Assembly: GCF_958298935.1 (NCBI RefSeq)
Contig: NC_084922.1
Coordinates: forward strand, 50,165,958 to 50,229,957
DNA length: 64,000 nucleotides
From: Phragmites australis
Lineage: Eukaryota > Streptophyta > Magnoliopsida > Poales > Poaceae
Direction of reading: 5' to 3'
The position numbers were made by a program, and so were the translations under genes. Below the pieces are notes generated by a model, which was not told where the DNA came from, ran no database searches, and worked only from the letters and a program-made list of their open reading frames with translations. Each line of letters opens with the position of its first letter. Within the stretch, counting starts at the first letter, position 1. Positions 20,901 to 30,448 of the stretch are shown piece by piece.

Positions 20901-22585
20901 GGAGAGAAGGCTTCCAACCAATCCATCCCAAGAATTAAATCATAATGCTTAAGTGGCAAAATCTTCAGTGTAGAATGAAACAAATAATTGTGAATGAACC
21001 AATCAGCATGTGCTAGTTCAGAAGTGCAGAGAAGCATACCCCCATTGGCTACCTGAACCTTCAATGGTTGCATAACAGTGGAGATTCCCTGAAGGTGAGA
21101 AGCAACTGTTGAACTCAAAAATGAGTGAGAACTGCCAGAGTCCACCAATATCAGTAGAGGAACATCCTGAATCCTGCCCGCAAATTTCATAGTGCGAGGG
21201 GCGTCCTGATTGGTTTGTGCAGCTTCAGAAAGAGCCATAAAGAGTTGCTCCTCTGGCATTGCTTCGGGTGAAACTGCAGAAGAGTCCACTGGTTCTTCTT
21301 GGAGCAAGTCCCACAATTCCTGCAAGACATGTAGCTGCACGGTGGGTGCGCATTTGTGCTCACGATTCCAGCGCTCACCACACTTGTGACATAAGCCTCT
21401 TGCGCGCCGGTAAGCACGAAGGGAAGCAATTTTGTCATCCACTGATGGAGCTCTAGCTGCTTCAGTGCCACGCCTGTCATCAATATTTGGCGCTGGTCTG
21501 GGAAGCTGATGAGCAGGCGGCGGTGGCAATGGATGAGGACCGCGTGGTAACGCCTTTGGTGCTGGGAATTCCGGCTTGCGGTAGTCACGCTTGCGTGGAG
21601 AGTCGGCCACTTCTTCCTGTAAAGCAGCGAGAACAAAGGCAGAGTCGAGGTCTTGGGGACGTTGAATCAGAACAACAGATCTAATGTCATCGCGCAATCC
21701 ATCGATGAACCTCATGGTATAGTAGCGAGGGTCAGTCACTGAGTCATATGCGGTGAGCTGATCGATTAGTTCAGAGAACTGGTCGACATACTCCATCACC
21801 GACCCAGTTTGTCTAATATGAAAAAGCTGGCGAATAAGGATGTCATGCTGATTGCGGCCAAATCTATCATGAACTAGAATGCAAAATTGGGTCCAAGTCA
21901 GATGCCTAATCCGGTGCTCCACAGACTGAAGCCAGCGCGCGGCTGCACCGGAAAAATGCATGGTGGCAACCTTGATCCAAATTTCCTGAGGCACGCCATA
22001 CAAATCAAAATAATCCTCACTGCGTGATTTCCACAGTTTGGGTGTCGTGCCATCAAAGGAAGGGAAATGCAATTTGGGAAGTTTGCTAGAGACATCATGT
22101 GGTGGAACATGGTGATGCATGTGGCCGCGACCATGGCTGAATGCTCCAAGCGAATGATCATCCATAAAAACCTTGGAGTGGGGCGAGTCATGCTTACCCT
22201 TGACCGGGAGATGAGAAAGGGTGGTGACCACCCCATGCCCATGCTCCCGGTGATGCGAGTCGACGCGGAGCCCAGCTGGGCCGACGGCTGTGTTCTCGGC
22301 AGATGAAGGTGCCGCAGCCGCCTCCGGTGTTGCGAGCAGCCCCGGGGAAGGGATTTCTTGCTCGAGCAGCACCCGATCGAGATGCTTGCGCAGCACACCG
22401 ACCTCCATCTTCAGATCGCCCACCGCAGCGTCGACTTGCGGTTTCCAAGCACCCATGGACGAGAGAGTCTCCTCCATGAGCCTGAAGCGATCTTCGTGCT
22501 TCAGATCAGACTCGTGGAGTTGAGTCTCCAGCGCTTGCTTGAGGCTCTTCATCTCTTCGAGGATGAGCTTAGTATTGGGATCCAT
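17729..22585 (-). CDS. Chromovirus gag-pol polyprotein, right copy (1618 aa)
   Basis: This is the same frame as the left copy, shifted by 5159 bp, with start at MDPNTK and the C-terminus running into LTR 2. Protease, reverse transcriptase (FFDDIL), RNase H, integrase zinc-binding and catalytic regions and the chromodomain-like tail are all present without stops. Two base differences from the left copy were noticed: C/T near 20833 and C/A near 20730. The copies are therefore distinct but nearly identical. It probably encodes a working element. Confidence 0.95.
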   Translation of the reverse strand: MDPNTKLILEEMKSLKQALETQLHESDLKHEDRFRLMEETLSSMGAWKPQVDAAVGDLKMEVGVLRKHLDRVLLEQEIPSPGLLATPEAAAAPSSAENTAVGPAGLRVDSHHREHGHGVVTTLSHLPVKGKHDSPHSKVFMDDHSLGAFSHGRGHMHHHVPPHDVSSKLPKLHFPSFDGTTPKLWKSRSEDYFDLYGVPQEIWIKVATMHFSGAAARWLQSVEHRIRHLTWTQFCILVHDRFGRNQHDILIRQLFHIRQTGSVMEYVDQFSELIDQLTAYDSVTDPRYYTMRFIDGLRDDIRSVVLIQRPQDLDSAFVLAALQEEVADSPRKRDYRKPEFPAPKALPRGPHPLPPPPAHQLPRPAPNIDDRRGTEAARAPSVDDKIASLRAYRRARGLCHKCGERWNREHKCAPTVQLHVLQELWDLLQEEPVDSSAVSPEAMPEEQLFMALSEAAQTNQDAPRTMKFAGRIQDVPLLILVDSGSSHSFLSSTVASHLQGISTVMQPLKVQVANGGMLLCTSELAHADWFIHNYLFHSTLKILPLKHYDLILGMDWLEAFSPMKVHWAQKWISLPYQGTSIVLHSILPEIPACTMIELFQITDQCSNTADTPLPAVIQALLHEFAAVFEEPSELPPSRNCDHHIPLISGAGPVNIRQYRYAPRLKDEIEKHVAEMLQSGIIQPSSSAFSSPVLLVKKKDGSWRFCVDYRHLNALTVKTKFPIPVIDEFMDELADSSWFTKLDLRAGYHQIRLAPGEEYKTAFQTHSGHFEFRVMAFGLSGAPNTFQSAMNTTLKPLLRKCVLVFFDDILIYSKSLTDHVEHLKLVLQLLAQDHWKVKQSKCVFAQRQISYLGHVISEHGVATDDSKISAIRDWPTPTNVKQLRSFLGLAGYYRKFVRHFAIISKPLTELLKKHTLFLWSDVQDTAFTSLKKALIEAPVLALPNFNKQFQIETDASDKGVGAVLLQAGHPLAFISKALGPRTSGLSTCEKEYLAILVAVDQWRPYLQLAEFLIYTDQKSLVHLSDQRLNTHWQHKVFTKLIGLQYQIVYKKGSDNRVADALSRHPNPSGQLLAFSSCSPIWLNSVKDSYQADPKTLDIIAALTLNSQAIPHFVLHDGLLRYKNRIWIGHNTQLQQQLIASIHNSAVGGHSGFPATYKRLKHLFAWRGMKAHIHAFVQSCIICQQAKSDRAKYPGLLEPLPIPTSAWQIISMDFIEGLPRSGNANCIMVIVDKFSKYSHFVPLLHPFTALSVAQAFMTHIYKLHGLPASIISDRDRVFTSKFWQELFKLADVQLRMSSAYHPQSDGQTERVNQCIETFLRCFVHTCPKQWLKWLPLSEFWYNTSYHSSLKHSPFEVLYGHPPRHFGLDHFSVSPVQELDQWLSERKLMQSVIHQHLTRAQHRMKQQADKNRSDRSFEVNDKVFLKIQPYVQSSLANRSCQKLAFKYFGPYSIIEKIGKSAYRLELPPHTSIHPVFHVSQLKKAIGNKQVIPSFPDTSSELQIPETILQSRLARRGDKSVPQVLVKWSRMPKAMASWEDTEQLRQAFPFAPAWGQAGTQARGSVSSAYPESSASKSVAVTEEGDQASSKPRSKRARRPNMRVRGPEWLCNTCWLAGPRERA

Positions 22586-22650
22586 GGCGCCGGATCGCTT
22601 CTGAAATCTCGTGAAGTGTTCGTGAGGATCCAGATCGCGCAGCCAGGACC

Positions 22651-22666
22651 GGTGGCTCTGATACCA
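22651..22666 (-). other. Primer-binding site, right unit
   Basis: TGGTATCAGAGCCACC on the minus strand, next to LTR 3; initiator tRNA-Met type. Confidence 0.9.
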
Positions 22667-22669
22667 ATG

Positions 22670-23065
22670 TGTTAGCAACCAGCCAAGGGGAATCAAGCAT
22701 TGAGAGGAAGGGAGGAGGAATAGGAGGCAGGATCGAGAGTTCTATTCAGCATCCTTGTGGTTCCCAGAGAGAAACAGAGAGGATAGGAGGAAGGGAAAGA
22801 GAGAGTTCATCTCTTCGTTACAGCTTGCCGCTTTCGGCCAGCACGCAGTCAGCTATAAGCGCGATGTCGTACCAGACACGGCTCCCTCTACGCTCTCTCT
22901 CTCGGGCCTGCAAGCCAGCAGGTGTTACAGAGCCATTCCGGCCCGCGTACTCGCATATTAGGACGCCGGGCCCGTTTACTTCTGGGCTTGCTAGATGCTT
23001 GATCCCCCTCTTCTGTCACAGCCACGCTCTTGCTTGCTGACGACTCCGGGTAGGCGGAGCTGACA
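22670..23065 (-). repeat. LTR 3 (5' LTR of the right unit), 396 bp
   Basis: Ends GGAGCTGACA at 23065 and is followed by the CAAAT duplication. It would carry the promoter driving the right unit. Confidence 0.95.
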
Positions 23066-23070
23066 CAAAT

Positions 23071-24471
23071 GTACGAACCTTTAGCTATGTTTACACGTGA
23101 TTTGAGTTCCTAGTTGTGAAATATTTGACCCGTTTGCCGGAACCAAGTTAAGCAATGTGTAAAGGCTACAAGAAATTGGAAGCAACCTTTCAGAAATAAA
23201 TTACAAGTATGTATGTTCTCTTCAAGTGAAGCTAGCCACCAAGGTAGTACGTACCTGACGCTTGCCTGGCACAATTCAGTGTTGCAATGCATGTTCTTCA
23301 GTATTCTGCTAGCATTTTGTGGCGTACGCGTGCATGGCGCCCGGCTTTGGTCGGTGGATAAATAGTACTGTAACAGTAGCATGGTTGGTACATCAATAGC
23401 TGCAGTTCAGTAGACAAGTGTACAGCACTATCATTCTTGAAGGGAACTCAAACCGGAAAGAATATGCATGGCAGTTGTGTGAAGTCTCAGTTCATGCAAA
23501 AAAAGAAAGAAACGATGGCTTGCATGCAGTTCCTAAGTCTGAGTCTTGTGCTTAGTGAATTACAGAGAGGAGGAAGATCCAATCTAACTAGAAAGATGCA
23601 GAATGTCGTAAAGATATCGTTTGCGAAATGTTTTGTCAGTCAGTCAGCGACATTTGTCTTGCAGAGAAACAGCACCAACAGGTCCTCTCGTTCTGGGACT
23701 GTGTGCCTTTCAGTGCAAAGTTGGTGCCTACGAAAGCAAGCATTGCTTGCTCCAACTTCCAAGTGCTCCATGATGCAGCAGCGAGAAAAAAAGGCAAATT
23801 AGCAGGCCAAATGTCCGAACGAGGGCAAAAGAAACGCAAAGTGTCTTTCATAGCGGAGGCATGTGACCTCTAATCCCCTTCTTAATTGTCTGTCATGATT
23901 GTACGGCCCTGATTGCTGGCATGTTTTCCATCATGGCAGATTGATAGTGCAGCGGATAAACTATGTCAGAACCTTAAGCAATCGGCGATCGCAGGCCCCA
24001 AACTCACACCCCCTGACCTCGAGCATCGGGCAACACGATGGATTACTTGCCACTGATTCAGCCCAAGATTGGTGCCGTTGCAGGAAGAAACGCTCTAAAT
24101 CTAACCTAATCACTGCATAAACAGATTCGTTAAAAAACCCTACATAAACAGACGAATGCTTGTGCCGTTGTGCTGCCTGATTAGAAAAAAAAAAAACCGG
24201 AAGCCGTAGTGGCGAAGCAGCTCACCTCGACGTCGTCGACGACCGCTCCAGCCTTCAGCTCCGCGCCCAGCTAGTAGCCGTTGAACCGCCCCGACCCCAC
24301 CTCGACCTGCACCAGCCCCTCTCTCTCGGGGAATAACTTTTCGTCGTCCTTAAAACGGCCCGCGCCTCTGTCCCCAACCCAGCGTCGCAGCTCGCAGCTC
24401 GCAGCCTTTGCTATTATAGCCATCTCGACGCTCTCCTTCCCAACGTCTCTGCGTCCGCCCCAAGCCTAACC
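23071..24471. other. Intergenic; promoter and leader of the WD40 gene at its right end
   Basis: No convincing gene. ORFs at 23437-23873 overlap in two frames and show no family resemblance. From about 24200 the sequence turns pyrimidine- and GC-rich, fitting the promoter and 5' leader of the following gene; TATTATAG near 24412 is a weak TATA candidate. Confidence 0.45.
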
Positions 24472-25722
24472 ATGGCAATGCCGGATCAAGACCGCGCCGC
24501 CATGTCCACGCCCCTGCTCCCGCGGCCCTCCTTCCTTTCCTCATCTTTCTCCTCCTCGTCTTTCACCTCCTTGTCGTCGTCCTTCTCAGACGCCGCCTCG
24601 GCGCCCTCCACGGCGAACGCGTCGCAGACGATGCCACGGGGCCCGTGCAAGGCGCTGGCCGTGCTGCGGGACCACCCGGGCTCCGTCTCCTCCCTTTCGC
24701 TCTGCGGGGAGTTCCTGCTCAGCGCGTCCACCGGCGCCGACATCGTCGCGTGGCAGCAGCCTGACCTCCGCCGCTTCGCGCGATTCGGGCACGGGGAGGG
24801 GTCCGTCAAGGCGCTCGCCGCCGCCGGCGGGAGGGTCTTCTCCGCGCACCAGGACGGCCGCGTCCGCGTCTGGCGCGTGTCGCGGCGGTCCGAGAACGCG
24901 TTCAAGCTCGTCGCCGCGCTGCCCACCGCCCGGGACTACCTGGGCAGGATCTTCCGACAAGGGAGCTACGTCCAGACGCGCCGCAACCACCGCCGCCTCT
25001 GGATCGAGCACGCTGACAGCATCTCCTGCCTCGCCGTGCACGACGGCGTCGTCTACTCGGGCTCCTGGGACAAGACCCTCAAGGTCTGGCGCATCGCCGA
25101 CCTCAAGTGCCTCGAGTCCATACGCGCCCACGACGACGCCGTCAACGCCGTCGCCGCGGATGGCGGCGTCATCTACTCGGCCTCCGCCGACGGCCGCGTC
25201 AAAGCGTGGGAGAAAGGCAAGGCCTCACATTTCCTCCAGGGCGTCCTCATCGCGCGCGACGGTGTCTCGTGGAACGCTCTCGCGGTCGGCGGCGACCGCC
25301 GGGTGTACGCTGCGGGGTCGGACGGGCACGTAGTCGAGTGGGACCGGCTCGGCAGCAGGGGCGCCGCCCGGTGGAGTCTTGCGTGCGACATCAGGGCGCA
25401 CGACATGGCCGTGCTGTGCCTGTGCGTCGTCGGCGACATGCTGTGCACGGGCTCTGCCGACAAGACCATCGGCCTGTGGCTCCGGCAGAGCAGCGGCGAG
25501 CTCGCCAAGGTGGGCGCCATCAGAGGCCACGAGGGTCCTGTCAAATGCCTGCAGGCGTCCTGGTGCAGGGTGAGCAATGGCTGCATGGTATACAGCGGGA
25601 GCCTTGACAAGAGCATCAGAGTTTGGTGGGTGCCGAATGGTTTCGATGGCAATGAGCAGCAGCAAGACAAGTGCTTCAAGGATCAGAATCAGAATGAGAA
25701 GGCCTGTGTGTTCTTGAGGTGA
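24472..25722 (+). CDS. JINGUBANG-like WD40 repeat protein (416 aa, single exon)
   Basis: A seven-bladed WD40 propeller of the plant family containing Arabidopsis JINGUBANG, a regulator of pollen germination. The N-terminal 55 residues are Ser/Pro-rich. WD repeats follow from about residue 62: SVSSLSLCGEFLLSAS, SVKALAAAGGRVFSAHQDGRVRVWRV, SISCLAVHDGVVYSGSWDKTLKVWR, AVNAVAADGGVIYSASADGRVKAW, VSWNALAVGGDRRVYAAGSD, MAVLCLCVVGDMLCTGSADK, and PVKCLQAS with VYSGSLDKSIRVWWV. The family signature around the third blade (RNHRRLWIEHADSISCLAVH) is present. The start lies in a good ACC-ATG-G context; a second Met follows two codons later. It has no intron and strong GC bias, both common for this family in grasses. 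Its exact function cannot be read from the sequence. Confidence 0.9.
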   Translation: MAMPDQDRAAMSTPLLPRPSFLSSSFSSSSFTSLSSSFSDAASAPSTANASQTMPRGPCKALAVLRDHPGSVSSLSLCGEFLLSASTGADIVAWQQPDLRRFARFGHGEGSVKALAAAGGRVFSAHQDGRVRVWRVSRRSENAFKLVAALPTARDYLGRIFRQGSYVQTRRNHRRLWIEHADSISCLAVHDGVVYSGSWDKTLKVWRIADLKCLESIRAHDDAVNAVAADGGVIYSASADGRVKAWEKGKASHFLQGVLIARDGVSWNALAVGGDRRVYAAGSDGHVVEWDRLGSRGAARWSLACDIRAHDMAVLCLCVVGDMLCTGSADKTIGLWLRQSSGELAKVGAIRGHEGPVKCLQASWCRVSNGCMVYSGSLDKSIRVWWVPNGFDGNEQQQDKCFKDQNQNEKACVFLR

Positions 25723-26199
25723 ACTGTGTTTGCGTCGAATTTCGACCTGGATTATTTGATATGGCTTAGTCTGAAGTCGTACGGGTTTTCAACATTTATT
25801 TATTACATGTACAAATTAAGGGGCTCTAGAATTATTACCAGACAATAGAAAAAACAACACATTGTAGAGGTTCTCTACTAAATCATATTAAGATTACGTA
25901 ATATTTTGTCACGATAACATTTGATTATAAATTAGTCTCTTTAGTTTTTTTAAGATTAGTGTCATTTAGTTACAAAATATATATAATTATAAGAAGAGAT
26001 AAAAATTATGTTCCTATAAGAGAAAATTATTTATGCTTCAAATTTATACCAAAATCGCATACATATATTGGTTAAATTCGTATACATTTTGACAACTATC
26101 AAAATTGTACGCCAAGTGTAGGTAGCATGTCGTATATAGAATAGGGGTCCTGTATTATAAAGGCCAACACCAACCAATACTAGTTAACAGAATATTCTT
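25723..26199. other. 3' flank of the WD40 gene, AT-rich
   Basis: The 3' untranslated region probably lies in the first ~100-150 bp. The remainder is AT-rich with no recognised feature before the LTR that starts near 26.2 kb. Confidence 0.4.
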
Positions 26200-29100
26200 A
26201 CTCAGACTAAAGTCCTATCGCCCGACTAGTCTGTATCTTCGCGACTAGGATCCTTACCACATAAGGAATTTCCGCCATCAGCCTTCGCTGGTCACGGGGT
26301 AGATACTCATCAAATCAATTTATTCTTATTAAATACGTTCCACTCAAGTATTTTTCTTCTCTAATCACTCCTCCTCAGCGGATAAGTCGTGACTGGCACG
26401 GTGGTGCCATGCCTTGTCCCGTAGCATTAAACATTATGAGACAGACTCGTAGGAGTATCAGACTGCTTCACAGGCGCGCGTGCGAGATCGGTGATGGAAT
26501 GGGATGTACTGCCTAACCGGGGTGATGTAGACGTGGAGGTGTCCGGCAGATGGGATGGGCTCAACAGCTTCATAAGAAAAAAGTGGCACGTGCGCCGCCC
26601 GTTTTAAAAAGCCCAGGGGTGAGAGGTTTAACTAAGGTATGGATCAGTAGATAATGGTTCACTTGCAAGTTCTCATTCTCTCTAGTATATAAACATAGGG
26701 GGACTTGGTTTGTAAATGGGATAGAAGGATAACCAATTTACAAACTCTAATAACAAAATATGCACGACGTAGGGGTGTTATCCTTCAAGAGGCTTGAACC
26801 TGGATAATCCCTGTGTTCTTGAGTTCATCGTAGACACACGCACACCGCAAGTGTTGTTCACACACCCATCGATCAGTACATCTCAGAATCATTGTCAGGG
26901 ATTAAACCATCGACAGTTGCCGCGCCAGGAAGGGGGCACGTTTCTGTATTTCAGTAGTGTTGGAGACTAGATTGGGTTACTCATGACCAGATCCACGACA
27001 AACGTTGAGTCCCATTCCGAGGACCCCGATCACTACGAGATGTTCGTCATGGGGTACGACCCATATGAGCCCGGTCTGCTCTAGGCATGGGACACCAAAC
27101 CGAAGTCCGAAGTCTCCGAGGCTCAACGGGAAGTTTGCATGACAATTCATGCAACGAGGGAGGGGGGCAGTGGAGGCTCCTGTGTTTCGGGTGCCAGCGA
27201 TGATCCACAGGCCACGTTCCCAGAGGGAAACAAGACTAGCGTCGGACATGGGGATGCTCTAACACAACCCCAACCACCACAGTGTTGCCTGGAGGAAATG
27301 ACGTAGAGGACGCAGTCATTGGCGGAGTCATCGCTAAGGCCATTACGCTACACGAATGTCGGGGGCTCCCCCCGTCGCGACATGACGCCACTCTACGTTC
27401 GGCAGCTTGACTATGAGGTCATGACGCCTATACAGAATCTGCGGACCATGTGAATATTTTCTAGTCGCCCACTGGTAGCAGTACCAGAGGGTTTGCCGTT
27501 AGCGCCATGGTTGCGTGACCTCGCCCTCTTGGTTGAGACCGCCCGACGCCAAACTACGGCAGCAAATACCGTGTCCGTCGGTAAGATTGGTGATGGTCAC
27601 GATCGGCCAAGAACCGTGGTAGGCCCCATGACAGGAAAGATCTCATCCTCCATCGGTAACAGGGAGCGCTTAGAGACCCCCGCCATGTCGGGAAGCTAAC
27701 CCTCTAACCTGCATGACTCCCTACGCCAATGTGACCTCTACAGCGTGATCCAGAGCCATCATCCAAGCAAAATCCTCAAATAGGTAAAAGGGTACTCTGA
27801 AACTAGTCAGGAGTGTGGTCTTTTAGGCAGGGTTATCTCGAGGATAGGAAAAAGGGTCTTCCACTCTTCAAGTTTCTAATAGAAAGAACGACCACTTTCG
27901 GCGGATACCAGGAACGGAGGTAGCCTTCTAGGATCTCAACAGGTGACCCTTTTTCTCCTCCTATATTGACCACTCCTCGACCAGATGAGGAGTTGTTGCC
28001 CTACTTGCAGCTACCCCCACAGGCATGGGCGGACCCACCATGATGCATGGGTATTCAATTGAATACCCAACTTTTTTGCAAAAAAATTAAGTATATAGCA
28101 CATATACTACGTATATATATCTTTGCTGCTTCAATTCATCAGATCACTCAGCAAATTGTAAACTAATTGTTTTAGTAAACTAATAAAAGTGATTTCACTA
28201 ATTTTGGGGGTGTTATGGATTAGTTATGAATTAATCTATCTGCAACATATTTACTCAATCCTGCACGTTACAATAACTATTTTAAGATTTCATGTATTTT
28301 TACACGATAGAGGATCATGTAAGAAGACTAAAAAATTTTGTTTCATAATTTTTGGATTAGTAAATAATTAACTATGCATTTAACTCGAATTAATAAATGA
28401 GTTGCACGTTTTTCTTTTTTTTCAAACTTACTCTCCATGTAATATGATGTAAAGGATATTATTTTTGAAAACAAATTTCACAAAAGGTCTTATAATTGTC
28501 TCTAGTTTTTTTTAGAATTTTTTGTGATTTTTTTAAATTTTTTAAATTTTTGGACGTGTTTTTGCAACAAAATCAAACTTTTGGGGGGGTTTTTTTTTTT
28601 GCAACAAAATAATTTTTGGAGGGGAAAGTTAAAATCGAAGTGACTTTAGGGGGGGTTTGCATTTTTCCCTAACTGAAAAGAGCCCACATAGCAACAAATA
28701 TCAGGTATTTATGATCTTTATGTTGTGACTGCCCAGTTCGGCAATCAGCAGTTGAGCGTAAATTTTTTGTGCAAGTTAAGGATAGTGACATCATTAAACG
28801 CTTCCAAGCCATAAAGGAACATAAAGTTAAATTGTAATTTTGTTTAAATGCTTTGTAATTTCTTTTAGTTAGTTAAAACTTCTCTACTATGAACAATTTA
28901 TACTTTAAAATTTACGCTACTATGGACTTCTCGTATTTTGGATTGAACATTTTTTTTAATACTGAATACCCAATCGCTAAATCCTGGGTCCGCCACTGCC
29001 CACAGGTCACGGGAACGGTACTGGTCGTCGAGCAGTGAGGGTTTTATGCAACTAGAGATGAACAGGCGCATGACCACATATGTCGGTAGGCTGTGCACGT

Positions 29101-30448
29101 TGAATGGACTGGGGGCTGGAGCGATCTCGACTCCGCAGCAAGCGACCCCTTCAGGTATACATTTCAATTAAATTTTCAGGCCACCAAACAATATTGCGGA
29201 GTATAAGGCCCTCTTATCTAGAATACGAGCAGCATCCACACGAGGGGTAAAACGCCCACTAGCGATGAGGGACTCACTACTGGCTGTAAACCGGGTGGAG
29301 AGGGATTCCTGTGCTCGGACCAGACGATGACGGCATACCTCTCCAAAGTGAGAAAGCTAGAGCGATGCTTCTTTGGTTTTGAAGTCTAGCACGTCCCTCA
29401 TAAGTACAACTTCCCGGCCGATGAGCTTGTCTGTCTAGCCTCTTCTTATGCACCTCTCCTGGTCAAAGTCTTTAAAAAAAGATCAACATGACCACCCACC
29501 ACAATCTTGGGCCAACGTGGAAGGGATGCTCCGCTCAGAAATGGAGCACCAGAGGACACACCTTTGAAGGCAACGCCTCCTTCAATGTCGTCGACCTCGG
29601 GTGACCATCATGTGGTCGCCCTGCTTGATTTGGGTACGACCTAGATGGATCAGATCTTAGACTACCTTCAGAATCAGACAATCCCTGATGATGATGGGTC
29701 AGCAAAAATAGTCACGTGGTAGGACCACAAATACTCTTGGGTAAGGGGACGTCTCTACTGCCAAAGGAGCAATGACTTTTTGTTGAAATACATCACTTAC
29801 GAAGGGGGGAGCACAATATTCCATGACATCCTCGGAGGCATATGTGGTAGTTGTGCTTTATACCGCACTTTGGTCGGGAAAGTTTTCCGGTAAGGATTAT
29901 TGGCCCATGGCCCTCCAGAATATTTGCAAGCCAGTGAAATGATACGGGTCATGTCAAAACCATGGCCAATATACCAAACTAAAAGCCTAAGCACATCAAA
30001 CCGTACCACTCTCTTGTTCTTTCACTGTCTGGGGACTTGTTATCATGGGACCATTCCCTAAAAGCCCCCAAGCGGTTTTGAATTCTCCACCACAACCTAT
30101 GGGTGGAAGGTTTAACTAGGCATAGGGCTACCGGTTTTGAGCCTATTTGTAAGTTCTCCTTCTCTCTAATCTAGTATATAACGAGAGGATGACCTGGCTT
30201 GTAAAGGAGAGTATAGAAGAGAGGTACCGGGCAGAGCGGTGTATCTCGTCTGGAACTCATCTGTAACCAGTTCACGAACACTCATAACAAAATACATAGG
30301 ACTTAGGGTTGTTATCCTTCGAGATGCTTGAACCTGGATAATCCATGGTGTTCTTGAGTTCTAACAGATACATACCTGTCCAAGATGTTGATCACGCGCC
30401 TATCATTCGGTACACCATAAAATCATTGTATGGGATTAACTCATGACA
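26200..30448 (+). mobile_element. Decayed Ty3/gypsy element, Tat-type (copy 1)
   Basis: The 5' LTR ends ATCGACA at 26915, followed by a primer-site-like TTGCCGCGCCAGGAAGGGG. Gag starts near 26983 (MTRSTTNVESHSEDPDH) but has stops within 40 codons. Frame fragments continue: RT end near 27840-28023, RNase H near 29007-29500 and integrase start near 30030-30090. A truncated 3' LTR runs about 30085-30448, ends TCATGACA, and shares TATATAA and TTGAACCTGGATAATCC with the 5' LTR. A hAT MITE (28024-28998) interrupts the RT-RNase H junction. The element is much shorter than an intact Tat element and cannot be autonomous. The left boundary is approximate. Confidence 0.75.
28024..28998. mobile_element. 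hAT-type non-autonomous element (975 bp) in the gypsy relic
   Basis: Ends CATGGGCGGACCCA at the left and TGGGTCCGCCACTG at the right, with TIRs extending into GGGTATTC. The 8-bp target-site duplication is CCCACAGG at 28016-28023 and 28999-29006. The interior is AT-rich with homopolymer runs and no transposase. The related gypsy relic at 34.7-37.6 kb is uninterrupted at the equivalent position (CTACCCCGAAGGTCACG near 36063), giving an empty site. Confidence 0.88.

Larger units (their letters stand above)
12352..23065 (-). mobile_element. Tandem Ty3/gypsy chromovirus: LTR-internal-LTR-internal-LTR
   Basis: Three apparently identical 396-bp LTRs enclose two internal regions with a period of 5159 (LTR1-2) and 5159 (LTR2-3). 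The outer boundaries carry one 5-bp target-site duplication, CAAAT, at 12347-12351 and 23066-23070, so the whole block behaves as a single insertion. Orientation is minus. Each internal region begins with a primer-binding site matching initiator tRNA-Met and holds one long intact gag-pol frame. LTR size, single-frame polyprotein and C-terminal chromodomain-like segment suggest a short chromovirus, possibly the Reina group. LTR identity and intact frames indicate a very recent insertion. Confidence 0.93.

Noticed and set aside
23437..23873. A small gene between the chromovirus and the WD40 gene
   Set aside because: Two overlapping frames of similar length, no family likeness, no splice or promoter context.
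24486..25665. Long minus-strand and alternative-frame ORFs across the WD40 gene
   Set aside because: They are GC-bias shadows of the plus-strand WD40 frame; only that frame shows repeat-domain structure.
26977..27249. Minus-strand ORF in the first gypsy relic
   Set aside because: The plus strand here is the gag start of the relic, so the minus ORF is a shadow.
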